A stretch of 64,000 bases of DNA. It comes from Dongia_A sp035695765. Its GTDB lineage: Bacteria; Pseudomonadota; Alphaproteobacteria; Dongiales; Dongiaceae. The notes under the pieces are model-generated. The model searched no databases and had not been told where the DNA came from. It was given only the letters and a program-made list of their open reading frames with translations. Of this stretch, positions 23,806 to 32,748 are shown one piece after another. Within the stretch, counting starts at the first letter, position 1. Every line of letters begins with the position of its first letter. Where the stretch lies: positions 1 through 64,000 of the forward strand of contig DASRRI010000028.1 in assembly GCA_035695765.1 (NCBI GenBank), in the 5' to 3' direction. A program made the position numbers and the translations under genes.

Positions 23806-26391
23806 ATGTCGCGTTACAACTTTCAAGAAACCGAGCCGAAATGGCAGGCGGCCTGGTCGGAGCACCGCTGCTTCGCGAGCGAGGCCGACCCCGCCCGCCC
23901 GAAATATTATGTCCTGGAGATGTTCCCATACCCCTCGGGACGCATCCACATGGGCCATGTGCGCAACTACACCATGGGCGACCTGATCGCCCGCTATAAG
24001 CGCGCGCGGGGTTTCAACGTGCTGCATCCGATGGGTTGGGATGCCTTCGGCCTGCCGGCGGAGAATGCGGCGCGCGACCAGAAGATCCATCCGGCCAGCT
24101 GGACCTACGACAACATCGTCGTCATGCGCGCCGAGCTGCAGCGGATGGGATTGTCGCTGGATTGGGAGCGGGAGCTGGCGACCTGCCATCCCGGCTACTA
24201 TGCCCAGCAGCAGCGCCTGTTCCTCGATTTCCACAAGGCCGGCCTCGCCTATCGCAAGGAGGCGTTCGTCAATTGGGATCCGGTGGATCACACTGTCCTC
24301 GCCAACGAGCAGGTGATCGATGGCCGCGGCTGGCGCTCCGGCGCCCTGGTCGAGAAGCGCAAGCTCTCGCAATGGTTCCTCAAGATCACCGCCTATGCCG
24401 ACGATTTATTGGCCGCGCTGCCCAAGATGGAGCGCTGGCCGGACAAGGTCCGCCTGATGCAGGAGAACTGGATCGGCAAATCGACCGGCGCCTACGTCCA
24501 TTTCCGGATCGATGGATCGAACGACAAGCAGACCATCTTCACCACGCGCCCGGACACGTTGTACGGCGCATCCTTCATGGCGCTGTCGCCCGACCATCCG
24601 CTGTCCGACAAGGCGGCAAAGAGCGATCCCGGCGCCGCAGCCTTCATCGCGGAATGCCGCGCCGCCGGCACCTCCGAGGCCGTGATCGAGGCACAGGAGA
24701 AGCGCGGCTACCGGCTCAAGCTCGACGCGCTGCACCCCTTCACGGGCAAGAAACTGCCGGTCTTCATCGCGAACTTCGTGCTGATGGAATACGGGACAGG
24801 CGCGATCTTCGGCTCGGCCGGCCACGACCAGCGCGACCTCGATTTCGCGCGCAAATACGGGCTCGAGGTCATCCCGGTGGTGCTGCCGCCGGGCGAGGAT
24901 CCGGCAACCTTCAAGGTCGACGATGTCGCCTATACCGGTGACGGCACGATCTTCAATTCGGACTTCCTGAACGGCCTCCCGATCGAGGAGGCCATCCGCA
25001 AGGCCGGCGAAAAGCTGCAGGAGATCGGCGCGGGCGAGGCGACCACCATCTATCGCCTGCGCGATTGGCTGGTCTCGCGCCAGCGCTACTGGGGCTGCCC
25101 GATCCCGATGGTGCATTGCGGCGATTGCGGCATCGTGCCGGTGGCGGCCAAGGACCTGCCGGTCCTGCTGCCCGACGACGTGACCTTCGACAAGCCCGGC
25201 AACCCGCTGGACCGCCATCCGACCTGGAAGCACACGACCTGCCCCGATTGCGGCAAGCCGGCCCAGCGCGAGACCGACACGTTCGACACGTTCGTCGATT
25301 CCTCGTGGTACTTTGCGCGCTTCTGCTCGCCACGGCTGGAGGACGAACCGGTCGACCGCGCCGCAGTCGATTACTGGCTGCCCGTCGACCAGTATATCGG
25401 CGGCGTGGAGCACGCGATCCTGCACCTGCTCTATTCGCGCTTTTTCATGCGCGCCATGCACCTCACCCATCATGCCGACCTGGACGAGCCGTTCGCAGGC
25501 CTCTTCACCCAGGGCATGGTCCTGCACGAATCCTACAAGGACGATGCCGGCAAGTGGCTGTACCCCGAAGAGGTCGACAAGCAGCCCGACGGGACGGCTC
25601 TTCACATGGACACCCGGCGCCCGATCGAAATCGGCCGCAAGGAGGTCATGTCCAAGTCCAAGAAGAACGTGGTGCCGCCGGCCCGCATCATCGAGACCTA
25701 CGGCGCCGACACCGCGCGCTGGTTCGTGCTGTCGGATTCGCCGCCTGAGCGTGACATGGAATGGACCGAGGCGGGGGTCGAGGGCGCTTGGCGCTTCACC
25801 CAGCGCCTGTGGCGCATCGTTACCGGCTGGATCGCGGACCATCCGAGCCTGTGCAAGCCCGCCGACCGGGCCGCGCTCGCCGCGGCGGACGGGGCCGCGC
25901 TGGTGTTGCGCCGCGCCACCCACAAGGCGGTCGCGGGCGTCACCGATGATATCGAGAAGTTCCGCTTCAACCGCGCGGTCGCCCGGATCTACGAATACGC
26001 CAACGCCCTGGCCGAGGTGAAGGAACGCGACCTTGCCGATGCCGGGGGCCTGGCGGCGCGGCGCGAGGCGATGGAGACCGTGACCCTGCTGATCGGCCCC
26101 GCCATGCCGCACCTGGCGGAGGAGTTGTGGCAGCGCCTGGGACATGGCACCTTGCTTGCCGAAACCGCCTGGCCGCTCGCCGATTCCAAGCTGGTGATCG
26201 ACGAGACGGCGACGGTCGCGGTGCAGGTAAACGGCAAGCTGCGCGCCACCATCACGCTGCCGCGGGACGTCGACAAGGCCGAAGCGGAGCGTGTGGCGGT
26301 GGCCGAGCCGGCGGTGGTCAAGGCGCTGGAGGGCAAGCCGGTGAAGAAAGTGATCGTGGTGCCCAACCGGGTGATCAATGTCGTCGCGTAG
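23806..26391 (+). CDS. leuS: Leucyl-tRNA synthetase
   Basis: 861 residues, the normal bacterial length. The class I HIGH motif appears as PYPSGRIHMGHVRNY near residue 42 and the KMSKS motif as EVMSKSKKNVVPP near residue 620. The CP1 editing domain (TTRPDTLYGASF, YGTGAIFGSAGHDQRD) is complete, and a zinc-like CGDCGIVP...CPDCGKP pair is present. It charges tRNA-Leu in the cytoplasm. It is the head of the leuS-lptE-holA cluster; lptE starts 14 bp before its stop. Confidence 0.98.
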   Translation: MSRYNFQETEPKWQAAWSEHRCFASEADPARPKYYVLEMFPYPSGRIHMGHVRNYTMGDLIARYKRARGFNVLHPMGWDAFGLPAENAARDQKIHPASWTYDNIVVMRAELQRMGLSLDWERELATCHPGYYAQQQRLFLDFHKAGLAYRKEAFVNWDPVDHTVLANEQVIDGRGWRSGALVEKRKLSQWFLKITAYADDLLAALPKMERWPDKVRLMQENWIGKSTGAYVHFRIDGSNDKQTIFTTRPDTLYGASFMALSPDHPLSDKAAKSDPGAAAFIAECRAAGTSEAVIEAQEKRGYRLKLDALHPFTGKKLPVFIANFVLMEYGTGAIFGSAGHDQRDLDFARKYGLEVIPVVLPPGEDPATFKVDDVAYTGDGTIFNSDFLNGLPIEEAIRKAGEKLQEIGAGEATTIYRLRDWLVSRQRYWGCPIPMVHCGDCGIVPVAAKDLPVLLPDDVTFDKPGNPLDRHPTWKHTTCPDCGKPAQRETDTFDTFVDSSWYFARFCSPRLEDEPVDRAAVDYWLPVDQYIGGVEHAILHLLYSRFFMRAMHLTHHADLDEPFAGLFTQGMVLHESYKDDAGKWLYPEEVDKQPDGTALHMDTRRPIEIGRKEVMSKSKKNVVPPARIIETYGADTARWFVLSDSPPERDMEWTEAGVEGAWRFTQRLWRIVTGWIADHPSLCKPADRAALAAADGAALVLRRATHKAVAGVTDDIEKFRFNRAVARIYEYANALAEVKERDLADAGGLAARREAMETVTLLIGPAMPHLAEELWQRLGHGTLLAETAWPLADSKLVIDETATVAVQVNGKLRATITLPRDVDKAEAERVAVAEPAVVKALEGKPVKKVIVVPNRVINVVA

Positions 26392-26983
26392 GGGGATTCT
26401 GCAGTCTTTGGTTTTGGCTCTGCTCCTGGCCGGCGCTGTTGCGCCGCTGGCCGGCTGCGGCTTCCGTCCGCTCTATGGCAGGGCCAACACCGACGCCGCC
26501 GGCGCCAGCGTCAACAATCAGATGGCCGGCATCCGCATCGATCCGATCGGCGACCGCCTCGGCCAGCAGCTGCACAATGCGCTGCGCGACCGGCTCAATC
26601 CGCTGGGGCAGCCGTCTTCCTCGGCTTACACGCTGCAGGTCAATCTGTCGGAGCGCAGGTATGGCGCGCTCGCCAAGCAGGATCTCAGTGCTTCGCGCCG
26701 GAATATCGAGCTGAACGCCTTCTATAGTCTCCGGGACACAGCCGGCAATGTCGTGATGACCGACCGTTCGGTGATCACCACCGGCTATGACGAGTTCGAC
26801 GATCCGCTGAACGACATCTCCTCCCTGGAGGATGCCGAGCGGCGTAACACCTTCCAGATGGCGGACCAGATCCAGACCCGCGTCGCGGTGTTCCTGACCA
26901 AGGGAACGCCGGCGCCGGTGGTGCCGCCGCCGCCAGGCTCTGCGCCCCCGCCTCAGCCGGTCGGCGCCTGGGCCACCCAGTAA
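26378..26983 (+). CDS. lptE: LPS-assembly lipoprotein LptE
   Basis: 201 residues. The lipoprotein signal ends in PLAGCGFRPLYG (lipidated Cys at ~27), the typical LptE start. The body is an alpha/beta LptE fold, with a Pro-rich C-terminal tail. LptE plugs LptD in the outer membrane and helps insert lipopolysaccharide. It overlaps leuS by 14 nt and precedes holA, the conserved alphaproteobacterial order. Confidence 0.92.
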   Translation: MSSRRGILQSLVLALLLAGAVAPLAGCGFRPLYGRANTDAAGASVNNQMAGIRIDPIGDRLGQQLHNALRDRLNPLGQPSSSAYTLQVNLSERRYGALAKQDLSASRRNIELNAFYSLRDTAGNVVMTDRSVITTGYDEFDDPLNDISSLEDAERRNTFQMADQIQTRVAVFLTKGTPAPVVPPPPGSAPPPQPVGAWATQ

Positions 26984-27005
26984 GTCGTTCCGTAAGCTCA
27001 CGGGC

Positions 27006-28028
27006 ATGAAGCTCGACAAGGCCAAGCTCGACCGCGTCCTGAAGTCGCCGGATTCGATCGGCGCGCTGCTGTTCTATGGCCCCGACGAAGGGCTGGCGCA
27101 TGAGTATGCCGGCCTGGCGCAACAAGGTGTCCTGGGCGCCGGCGATGATCCCTTTCGGCTGGCGGAGCTGACCCCGGACGACATCCGCGGCGACGGTGCG
27201 CGCCTTGCCGACGAGCTCAACGCCATTTCCATGCTGGGCGGACGGCGCGTGGTGCGCATTGCCCAGGCAACCAACATGATCGCCGACCAGATCGCGTCGG
27301 CCATCGAAGCGCAGGTGCCGGGCTCGGCCCTTCTGGTCGTCGAGGCCGGCGATATCGGCAGCAAGGCGGAGCTGGTGAAGGTGTTCGAGGCCGCCGCCGG
27401 TGCCGGCGCGTTCGGCTGCTATCGCGACAACGAAATGCAGCTGGGGCCGCTGATCGCGTCGCATCTGAAAGCCGGCGGCTACGGCATCGCGCGCGATGCG
27501 CAGGCTTACCTCGCGGAGCGGCTGGGCGGCGACCGCGGCGTCACGCGCAGCGAGCTCGACAAGCTGATGCTCTATGTCGGGGAACCGAAACGCGAGATCA
27601 CGCTGGCCGATGCCATGGCCTGCATCGGCGACCGCGCGGCCTTCGCGCTCGACGATCTGATCGGCGCTGCGGCGGAGGGCGATGTCGCGGGCCTCGACCG
27701 GCACTATGTCCGCAGCTTTTCCGAGGTGGAGGCGATCCAGGTGCTGCGCAGCGCCGCGCGCCACTTCCAGCGCCTGCATCAGCTGGTGGCGAGGATGGCG
27801 GGCGGCGAATCCTTCGAGGCCGCCGCCGGCGCATTGCGCCCGCCGTTGTTCTGGAATCAGCGCGACCGCATGCAGCGCCAGTCGCGCCAATGGTCCGTCG
27901 CCCGCATCGGCCGCGCCCTCGAGCGCCTGATCGAAGCCGAAGCGCAAGCCATGCGCAACTACCCCATCAAGGACGAAATCGCTCAGCGCGCGCTGATGGA
28001 CATCGCGGCGCTGGCACGGCGGAAGTGA
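27006..28028 (+). CDS. holA: DNA polymerase III delta subunit
   Basis: 340 residues. The delta-subunit features are the N-terminal DKAKLDRVLKSPDSIGALLFYGPDEGL and the region IAQATNMIADQIASAIEA. The middle AAA+-like and C-terminal helical collar (VEAIQVLRSAARHFQRLHQLV) follow. Delta opens the beta clamp as part of the clamp loader. It starts 22 bp after lptE. Its usual convergent neighbour, parB, lies 18.8 kb away here because accessory DNA intervenes. Confidence 0.92.
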   Translation: MKLDKAKLDRVLKSPDSIGALLFYGPDEGLAHEYAGLAQQGVLGAGDDPFRLAELTPDDIRGDGARLADELNAISMLGGRRVVRIAQATNMIADQIASAIEAQVPGSALLVVEAGDIGSKAELVKVFEAAAGAGAFGCYRDNEMQLGPLIASHLKAGGYGIARDAQAYLAERLGGDRGVTRSELDKLMLYVGEPKREITLADAMACIGDRAAFALDDLIGAAAEGDVAGLDRHYVRSFSEVEAIQVLRSAARHFQRLHQLVARMAGGESFEAAAGALRPPLFWNQRDRMQRQSRQWSVARIGRALERLIEAEAQAMRNYPIKDEIAQRALMDIAALARRK

Positions 28029-28183
28029 GCCGGCATCAGACTTCGAGCGCTCCGCGTCGATTAAGTTAAAGGTAAGTCCGTTACCGGAGACAGCCGGCCC
28101 GCCGTCAATGTTGACGGCGTATGAGAAATGGATGAGCCTTAAGCGCTTCTGCCGGCATGTAAAGGCGAAGTGGAGATGATGAA

Positions 28184-28987
28184 GTGATCGAGGCGCGCTT
28201 GTCCGAACGGGAACTGGCGCAGTTCCACGAGAAAGGCTGGATCGTTCCACGCTGGGAGCTGCCGCGAGACCTGATCTCCGAGATGCGGGACGAATATGCA
28301 GCCCTGTTGGAGCGCAACAGCCAGATCAGTTCCGACATCATCTTGGCGCCGCACCAGACCAGTGGCGGCTCCATGGGCGTCATCGGATCAGAGAAGTGGC
28401 TCAAATTTGCAACCCACCCCGGATTGATCTCGGTCGCCCGTCAACTCATCGGAGACGACATCATCCTGTGGGGCACCACGATCTTCGGAAAGCCTGCGCG
28501 CAGCGGCAAGGAAACCCCTTGGCACCAGGACGGCGAATACTATCCCATCAAGCCATTGAGGGTTCTGACGATCTGGATCGCATTGGACGACGTGACGCCG
28601 GAAAACGGGCCGATGCGCTTCATTCCCGGCTCGCACAAGGGTCAGAAACTCTATAGCCACTCTTGGGTCGAGGGCGACGACAAGACGATCAATCTCGTCT
28701 GCGATTCCGAGCACTACGACGAATCCACCGCTGAGTCACTGATCCTCCGGGCCGGCCAGGTATCGTTCCACGACGTCTATATGATCCACGGCTCCCAGGC
28801 AAACCACACCGACCGGCGCAGAGCAGCCTTCATCGTCCGGCTGATGCCGGCCACCAGCTACTACGACCACGCGCTCGGGGCCGAGATCGGCAAGCGCCAT
28901 CCGGCTCAAGGCTACGGCGTGCGACCGCTCTATCTGGTCAGCGGCCGCGATCGCGCCGGCAACAATTTCAGCATCGGCCACGAGTGA
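28184..28987 (+). CDS. Phytanoyl-CoA dioxygenase family protein
   Basis: 267 residues beginning at a GTG preceded by GGAG (8 nt away). The Fe(II)/2-oxoglutarate facial triad is visible: WHQDGEYY (His and Asp) and the distal His in MIHGSQANHTDRRRAAFIVR, with the Arg that binds 2-oxoglutarate. NGPMRFIPGSHKG is the family signature. Members hydroxylate lipids, amino acids or secondary metabolites; the substrate here is unknown. It is the first accessory gene after holA and reads in the same direction. Confidence 0.87.
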   Translation: MIEARLSERELAQFHEKGWIVPRWELPRDLISEMRDEYAALLERNSQISSDIILAPHQTSGGSMGVIGSEKWLKFATHPGLISVARQLIGDDIILWGTTIFGKPARSGKETPWHQDGEYYPIKPLRVLTIWIALDDVTPENGPMRFIPGSHKGQKLYSHSWVEGDDKTINLVCDSEHYDESTAESLILRAGQVSFHDVYMIHGSQANHTDRRRAAFIVRLMPATSYYDHALGAEIGKRHPAQGYGVRPLYLVSGRDRAGNNFSIGHE

Positions 28988-29027
28988 CGATTGCGCGGGA
29001 TCTCTGCCGACGCGATCGGGCGCCAAG

Positions 29028-29720
29028 CTACTCCTTGTGCAGGTAGTTCTTCTCCAAGAATTCGGACCTGAAGTTCTGCGGCGGCGTGGGAATGTCTGGC
29101 CGGCCTTCCGGCGTGAAATCCATCAGGTTCCAATACGGCCAGACCGTGTCGACATGATTTTCCAACCGTTCGGTTCCCCAGAAATGAAAGATCTTTCCAT
29201 CCTGCTTTCTGAAGACATGCATCACCGGCCACTGCCTGTCATCGGAGTCACCCTGGCATTTGTAGTCCGCCTGATACGGGGAGTCCGATCCGGATAGCAA
29301 CGCGATCTGCGACCATCCGCGTTTCTTGGCCCAGGCGTTGATGCGATCGGCCGGGGCCTTGGCAATCGCGGCGAACGCCGCGCCGCTGTGCGTGACCTGA
29401 TACCAGGTGCGGTCAAACCCATCCATCAGCGACGTACAGGAGGGACAGGGATTGTCCCAGTTCGGGCCGAACATGAATGAGTAGAGCAGCAGGGTGTTGT
29501 TGCCCGCAAACAGCTCCGAGAATTTCACTTTCTGCCCGACCTTACCGTCGTTGGCCCATTGGAAGACGTAGTCCTCCTTGAGCTCGCCGCCGAGCGGGAG
29601 CTTGCGGCGCCTGGCCGCCACCGCTTTAACCTTTTCCACGAGCTCTAGTTCGTCCTTGAGCAATGAGTCGCGCGCATCGCGATACGCGCTGCTTTCGTTG
29701 GGATATCGCAGTTCGCCCAT
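29028..29720 (-). CDS. DUF899 thioredoxin-like protein
   Basis: 230 residues from the ATG at 29720 (MGELRYPNESSAYRDAR). The DUF899 hallmark YSFMFGPNWDNPCPSC carries a CxxC pair at the thioredoxin active-site position, and HVFRKQDGKIFHFW closes the fold. The family is predicted to be a thioredoxin-fold oxidoreductase, but no activity is established. The open frame upstream of 29720 is not conserved. Confidence 0.85.
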   Translation of the reverse strand: MGELRYPNESSAYRDARDSLLKDELELVEKVKAVAARRRKLPLGGELKEDYVFQWANDGKVGQKVKFSELFAGNNTLLLYSFMFGPNWDNPCPSCTSLMDGFDRTWYQVTHSGAAFAAIAKAPADRINAWAKKRGWSQIALLSGSDSPYQADYKCQGDSDDRQWPVMHVFRKQDGKIFHFWGTERLENHVDTVWPYWNLMDFTPEGRPDIPTPPQNFRSEFLEKNYLHKE

Positions 29721-29876
29721 ATCCGTCTCCTTTGAAACCGAATGGCTGCTGTGGCAGTCGTGCACCGGCTGACGCCCGCGGAAGGTCTGGTGCTGTGGAC
29801 TCAAGCAGCGGCAGCGCAATCAGTTCCGCTTCGGTCCGTCAGCGGCACAGGATCAGCGGCGACAGCGCGCGGCCGA

Positions 29877-31142
29877 CTATTGAGGAATTGGCAGTCTCGC
29901 AATCCGCTGCGCGATGGTCGGATGGGAGTGATTGATCGCGGAATAGATCGGGTCCGGTGTCAGCGTCGCGGCATTGTCTCGCTGCAATTTCACCAGGGCG
30001 CTTGCCAGGTCGTTGGCATTGCTGTGACTGGCGGCGTAGGCATCCGCCTCGAACTCATGAACCCGCGAGACATAGGTTGGAATGATCCTGAACCATGTCG
30101 AGACCAGGGGCACCAGCAGCAGGAAGAGCAGCGGGCCGACGAGCGGCATGTCCCTGGCGACGGCCGGATCCAGCCCGAAGCCTTCGTAGAACCAGTTCTG
30201 CCGGCTGAGCCATCCCGCGATGGCGAGCAGCGCCAGGCTGACGACCAGGCTGGCCAGGATGCGCTTCACGATGTGACGCAGCCGGAAATGCCCGATCTCG
30301 TGCGCGAGCACGGCTTCCACCTCTTCTGGCGCGAGCTTTTCCAGCAGCGTGTCGAACAGCACGATCCGCTTGGCGGGCCCGATACCCGTGAAAAAAGCAT
30401 TGCCGTGGCCCGACCGCTTGCTGCCATCCATCTTGAACACGCCCTTGGCGCGGAAGCCGCAGCGCCGCGCCAGAGCCTGGATGCGCACCTTCAACCCGTC
30501 ATCCGTGAGCGGCTCGAATTTATTGAAGAGCGGCGTGATGAAGGTGGGGACGACGAGGAGGGCAAGAACATTGAACGCCACCAAGATCACCCAGACCGCA
30601 ATCCACCACGCCTCGCCGACTTGCCGCGCGGCATAGTCGATGGCGAGCACGAGCGGGGTCATGAAGGCGACGGCGAGCAGGATCGATTTGGCGAGGTCGG
30701 CGAAGAACAGCGCCTTGGTGCTGCGGTTGAAGCCGAACCGTTCCTCGATCGAAAAGGTGGCGACGTAATCGAAGGGAATCGAGATCGCGGCGAAGATCAG
30801 CGCCAATGCGCCGGCAAGTGCGAGCGAGCCTAGGGCGCCGGTGCCGAGGGTCGCCGCGATCGCGGATTGCAGCAGCACAAAACCGCCGCCCGCCAGGAGC
30901 ACCATGGAGAGAGCGGCGCCGGCGATGTCCTGCTTCATGCCGAGGCGCCGCTTGGCGATTGTGTAGTCCGCCGCCTTCTGGTGGTCAGCGAGGCTGATCC
31001 TGCCGGCAAACGCCGCCGGCACTTGGCTCCGATGCGCAGCGACATAGCGCACCTGCCGCAAGTCAAGCCAGCGCTCGAACAGGAACGCGGCGACAATGGC
31101 CAGCGCAACAATGATCGTCAGCAACGGCGCCTCACTCCCCAA
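29877..31142 (-). CDS. M48 family zinc metalloprotease (Ste24-like)
   Basis: 421 residues. The N-terminal membrane domain of CAAX-protease type (~1-200) is followed by the zinc motif HEIGH in VLAHEIGHFRLRH and the third-ligand region EFEADAYA near residue 365. At least five hydrophobic helices place it in the inner membrane with the active site facing the cytoplasm or the membrane chamber. In bacteria such enzymes act in membrane-protein quality control; prenylated substrates are not expected. The start is the ATG at 31142. Confidence 0.9.
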   Translation of the reverse strand: MGSEAPLLTIIVALAIVAAFLFERWLDLRQVRYVAAHRSQVPAAFAGRISLADHQKAADYTIAKRRLGMKQDIAGAALSMVLLAGGGFVLLQSAIAATLGTGALGSLALAGALALIFAAISIPFDYVATFSIEERFGFNRSTKALFFADLAKSILLAVAFMTPLVLAIDYAARQVGEAWWIAVWVILVAFNVLALLVVPTFITPLFNKFEPLTDDGLKVRIQALARRCGFRAKGVFKMDGSKRSGHGNAFFTGIGPAKRIVLFDTLLEKLAPEEVEAVLAHEIGHFRLRHIVKRILASLVVSLALLAIAGWLSRQNWFYEGFGLDPAVARDMPLVGPLLFLLLVPLVSTWFRIIPTYVSRVHEFEADAYAASHSNANDLASALVKLQRDNAATLTPDPIYSAINHSHPTIAQRIARLPIPQ

Positions 31143-31202
31143 GCACGCGCGGCTACTAAAACCGAGGAACGGCGCAGAAGCAATGCGCTAGAACGCCCGC
31201 AG

Positions 31203-31320
31203 ATGTCCTGAGAGACCGTTTGAAAACGGGGTGGCGGTTTGAGACGGTCCATGATTCAAGCTTCTGATGTGGACAGCAGCGAATCGGGCCCGGATGGCCG
31301 CCATCGAGAAGAAGAGTAGT
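31203..31320 (+). mobile_element. IS5-family left-end remnant 1
   Basis: GAGACCGTTTGAAAACGGGG marks the end, followed by a frame starting at 31267 with MWTAANRARMAAIEKK, like the N-terminus of IS5-type transposases. After ~16 codons the match stops. A near-identical segment recurs at 32148-32245, in the same orientation. Confidence 0.6.
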
Positions 31321-31422
31321 AACGCGGTCGTACCCACATGTAGACATGCCTCAATCAGAAACCCTACCGCCCGGGGTCACGATGCTGTCCGGCCGGTGGC
31401 TATCACGGCTCGCAGAATTGCA

Positions 31423-31454
31423 GACATGTGGACACGACCGCACGTCCACATGTC
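31423..31454. promoter_or_regulatory. Perfect 11-bp inverted repeat upstream of the VOC gene
   Basis: GACATGTGGAC (31423-31433) and its exact reverse complement GTCCACATGTC (31444-31454) are separated by 10 bp. A related partial site, CACATGTAGACATG, lies at about 31336. It is 87 bp before the VOC start. This has the shape of an operator for a dimeric regulator. Confidence 0.45.
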
Positions 31455-31499
31455 ATCATCTATCGGTGTTGGGGGCACCTCAAGCGTCCGTTGTTAGGC

Positions 31500-31539
31500 G
31501 ACACCTTGTAGATTGGAACGACACCTTGGAGATTGGAAA
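31500..31539 (+). repeat. 20-bp tandem repeat at the VOC ribosome site
   Basis: GACACCTTGTAGATTGGAAC is repeated directly as GACACCTTGGAGATTGGAAA, just before the ATG at 31541. The second copy carries the better GGAG ribosome site. Confidence 0.75.
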
Positions 31540-31540
31540 C

Positions 31541-31978
31541 ATGGCGCTCAAGCGGATGGACAACGTAGGAATCGTCGTCGAAGACCTCGGAGGGACGATT
31601 GATTTCTTTCGCGAACTCGGCCTCGAGCTCGAAGGGCGGGCCACGATCGAAGGAGAATGGGCCGGACGTGTCACTGGACTGGGCGATCAGCGTGTCGAGA
31701 TTGCCATGATGCGCACACCGGACGGCCACAGCCGGCTCGAGCTCTCCCGCTTCCTCGCGCCGCCTGTCGTCGCAGATCACCGGAACGCCCCGGTCAACGC
31801 CCTAGGCTACCTCCGCGTCATGTTCGCCGTGGACGACATCGACGAGACGCTTGAAAGGCTCCGCACGCGCGGCGCGCAGCTCGTAGGCGAAGTAGTCCAG
31901 TATAAAGACGCGTATCGGCTCTGCTACATCCGTGGGCCTGAAGGGCTTCTCATCGGACTCGCCCAAGAACTCAGCTGA
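31541..31978 (+). CDS. VOC-family (glyoxalase/bleomycin-resistance fold) protein
   Basis: 145 residues from the ATG at 31541, immediately behind the duplicated ribosome site. The fold is two betaalphabetabetabeta modules (MDNVGIVVEDLGGTIDFFRE; YLRVMFAVDDIDETLERLR). The final GPEGLLIGLAQEL carries the usual metal Glu position replaced by a hydrophobic context (LLIGLA), so metal binding is uncertain. The gene is bracketed by two IS5-type end remnants about 940 bp apart, so it may have arrived or moved with them. Substrate unknown. Confidence 0.8.
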   Translation: MALKRMDNVGIVVEDLGGTIDFFRELGLELEGRATIEGEWAGRVTGLGDQRVEIAMMRTPDGHSRLELSRFLAPPVVADHRNAPVNALGYLRVMFAVDDIDETLERLRTRGAQLVGEVVQYKDAYRLCYIRGPEGLLIGLAQELS

Positions 31979-32009
31979 GCGCAATACGAAGACAAATGGC
32001 GAAGAGTGA

Positions 32010-32145
32010 CCAATGTCAGCGAGCGCGTCCGAGGCCGACCCGCCTGTTCGAGGTCCATCCCTCCACGGTCGGCCGCGTTCTCGCTAAGCACGATTAGGTC
32101 GTCAACCCGGGCCGGGTCGCCCGCGAAAGCCGCCGTCAGCAGCCT
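32010..32145 (+). pseudogene. Possible transposase helix-turn-helix scrap
   Basis: One frame reads RPTRLFEVHPSTVGRVLAKH and then a stop, like the HTH of IS481-type transposases (STVGRVL). No other part is present. It lies between the VOC gene and the second IS5 remnant. Support is thin. Confidence 0.3.
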
Positions 32146-32147
32146 AA

Positions 32148-32245
32148 GAGACCGTTTGAAACGGGGTGGCGGTTTGAGGTGGTCCATGATTCAAGCTTCT
32201 GATGTGGACAGCAGCGAATCGGGCCCGGATGGCCGCCAGAATGTC
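32148..32245 (+). mobile_element. IS5-family left-end remnant 2
   Basis: Nearly identical to 31203-31310: GAGACCGTTTGAAACGGGGT followed by ATGATTCAAGCTTCTGATGT and MWTAANRARMAA. The homology ends at GGCCGCC, 15 bp before the next gene's start. Confidence 0.6.
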
Positions 32246-32259
32246 AGTCGCTGACCGGC

Positions 32260-32679
32260 ATGGAATGTCTGGTGATGGCGTATGGCCGAGAAGAGCGGAT
32301 TGAATTCACCGTCGTTTCCAAGCGAACCACCCTCAGCGAAGACGACGAGATTCTCACCCACATATTCGATGCAGACCGGTTGAAAGCGCTCATCGTCGGC
32401 AACACCATGCAGGGCGAATACATCAACCACAAAAAGTGGATGGAGTACTATGCGCCTGATGGAACGCTCCGAGGCAAGGCAGATTCGTTCGGTACCCTCA
32501 GGGGCCGTTACGAATTCAAGGACAACACACTCTGCTATTACTATCAGGGCCACAGCGACTGGGACTGGTGCGCACAGGTCAGCGTCATCGGCGACACCAT
32601 CCGCTTCCTCGAGGACGGCAAGCTGGTGACCGGTGATTCCAACACCAAATGGCTGCAGGGCAACCCGCACAACCTCTAG
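32260..32679 (+). CDS. Hypothetical protein with GNTMQGEY / YYAPDGTLRG motif
   Basis: 139 residues. The second half is a small beta-rich domain: LIVGNTMQGEYINHKKWMEY, YAPDGTLRGKAD, LCYYYQGHSDWDWCAQV, DTIRFLEDG. I recall this layout from secreted alphaproteobacterial proteins of unknown function. There is no signal peptide; the first ~40 residues may be a replaced or truncated N-terminus because an IS5 remnant ends just upstream. It is convergent with the metA-like gene. Confidence 0.6.
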   Translation: MECLVMAYGREERIEFTVVSKRTTLSEDDEILTHIFDADRLKALIVGNTMQGEYINHKKWMEYYAPDGTLRGKADSFGTLRGRYEFKDNTLCYYYQGHSDWDWCAQVSVIGDTIRFLEDGKLVTGDSNTKWLQGNPHNL

Positions 32680-32748
32680 CGTCCGCTTGAGCGCGGCGTC
32701 GGCCTTCTGCCCGCCAAGAGCTTCAAGGCCGCCATTCGGCGGACGCGC

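Noticed and set aside
24406..26145. Long open frame on the minus strand opposite leuS
   Set aside because: It is antisense to a highly conserved gene; high GC makes long shadow frames common, and its residues show no domain.
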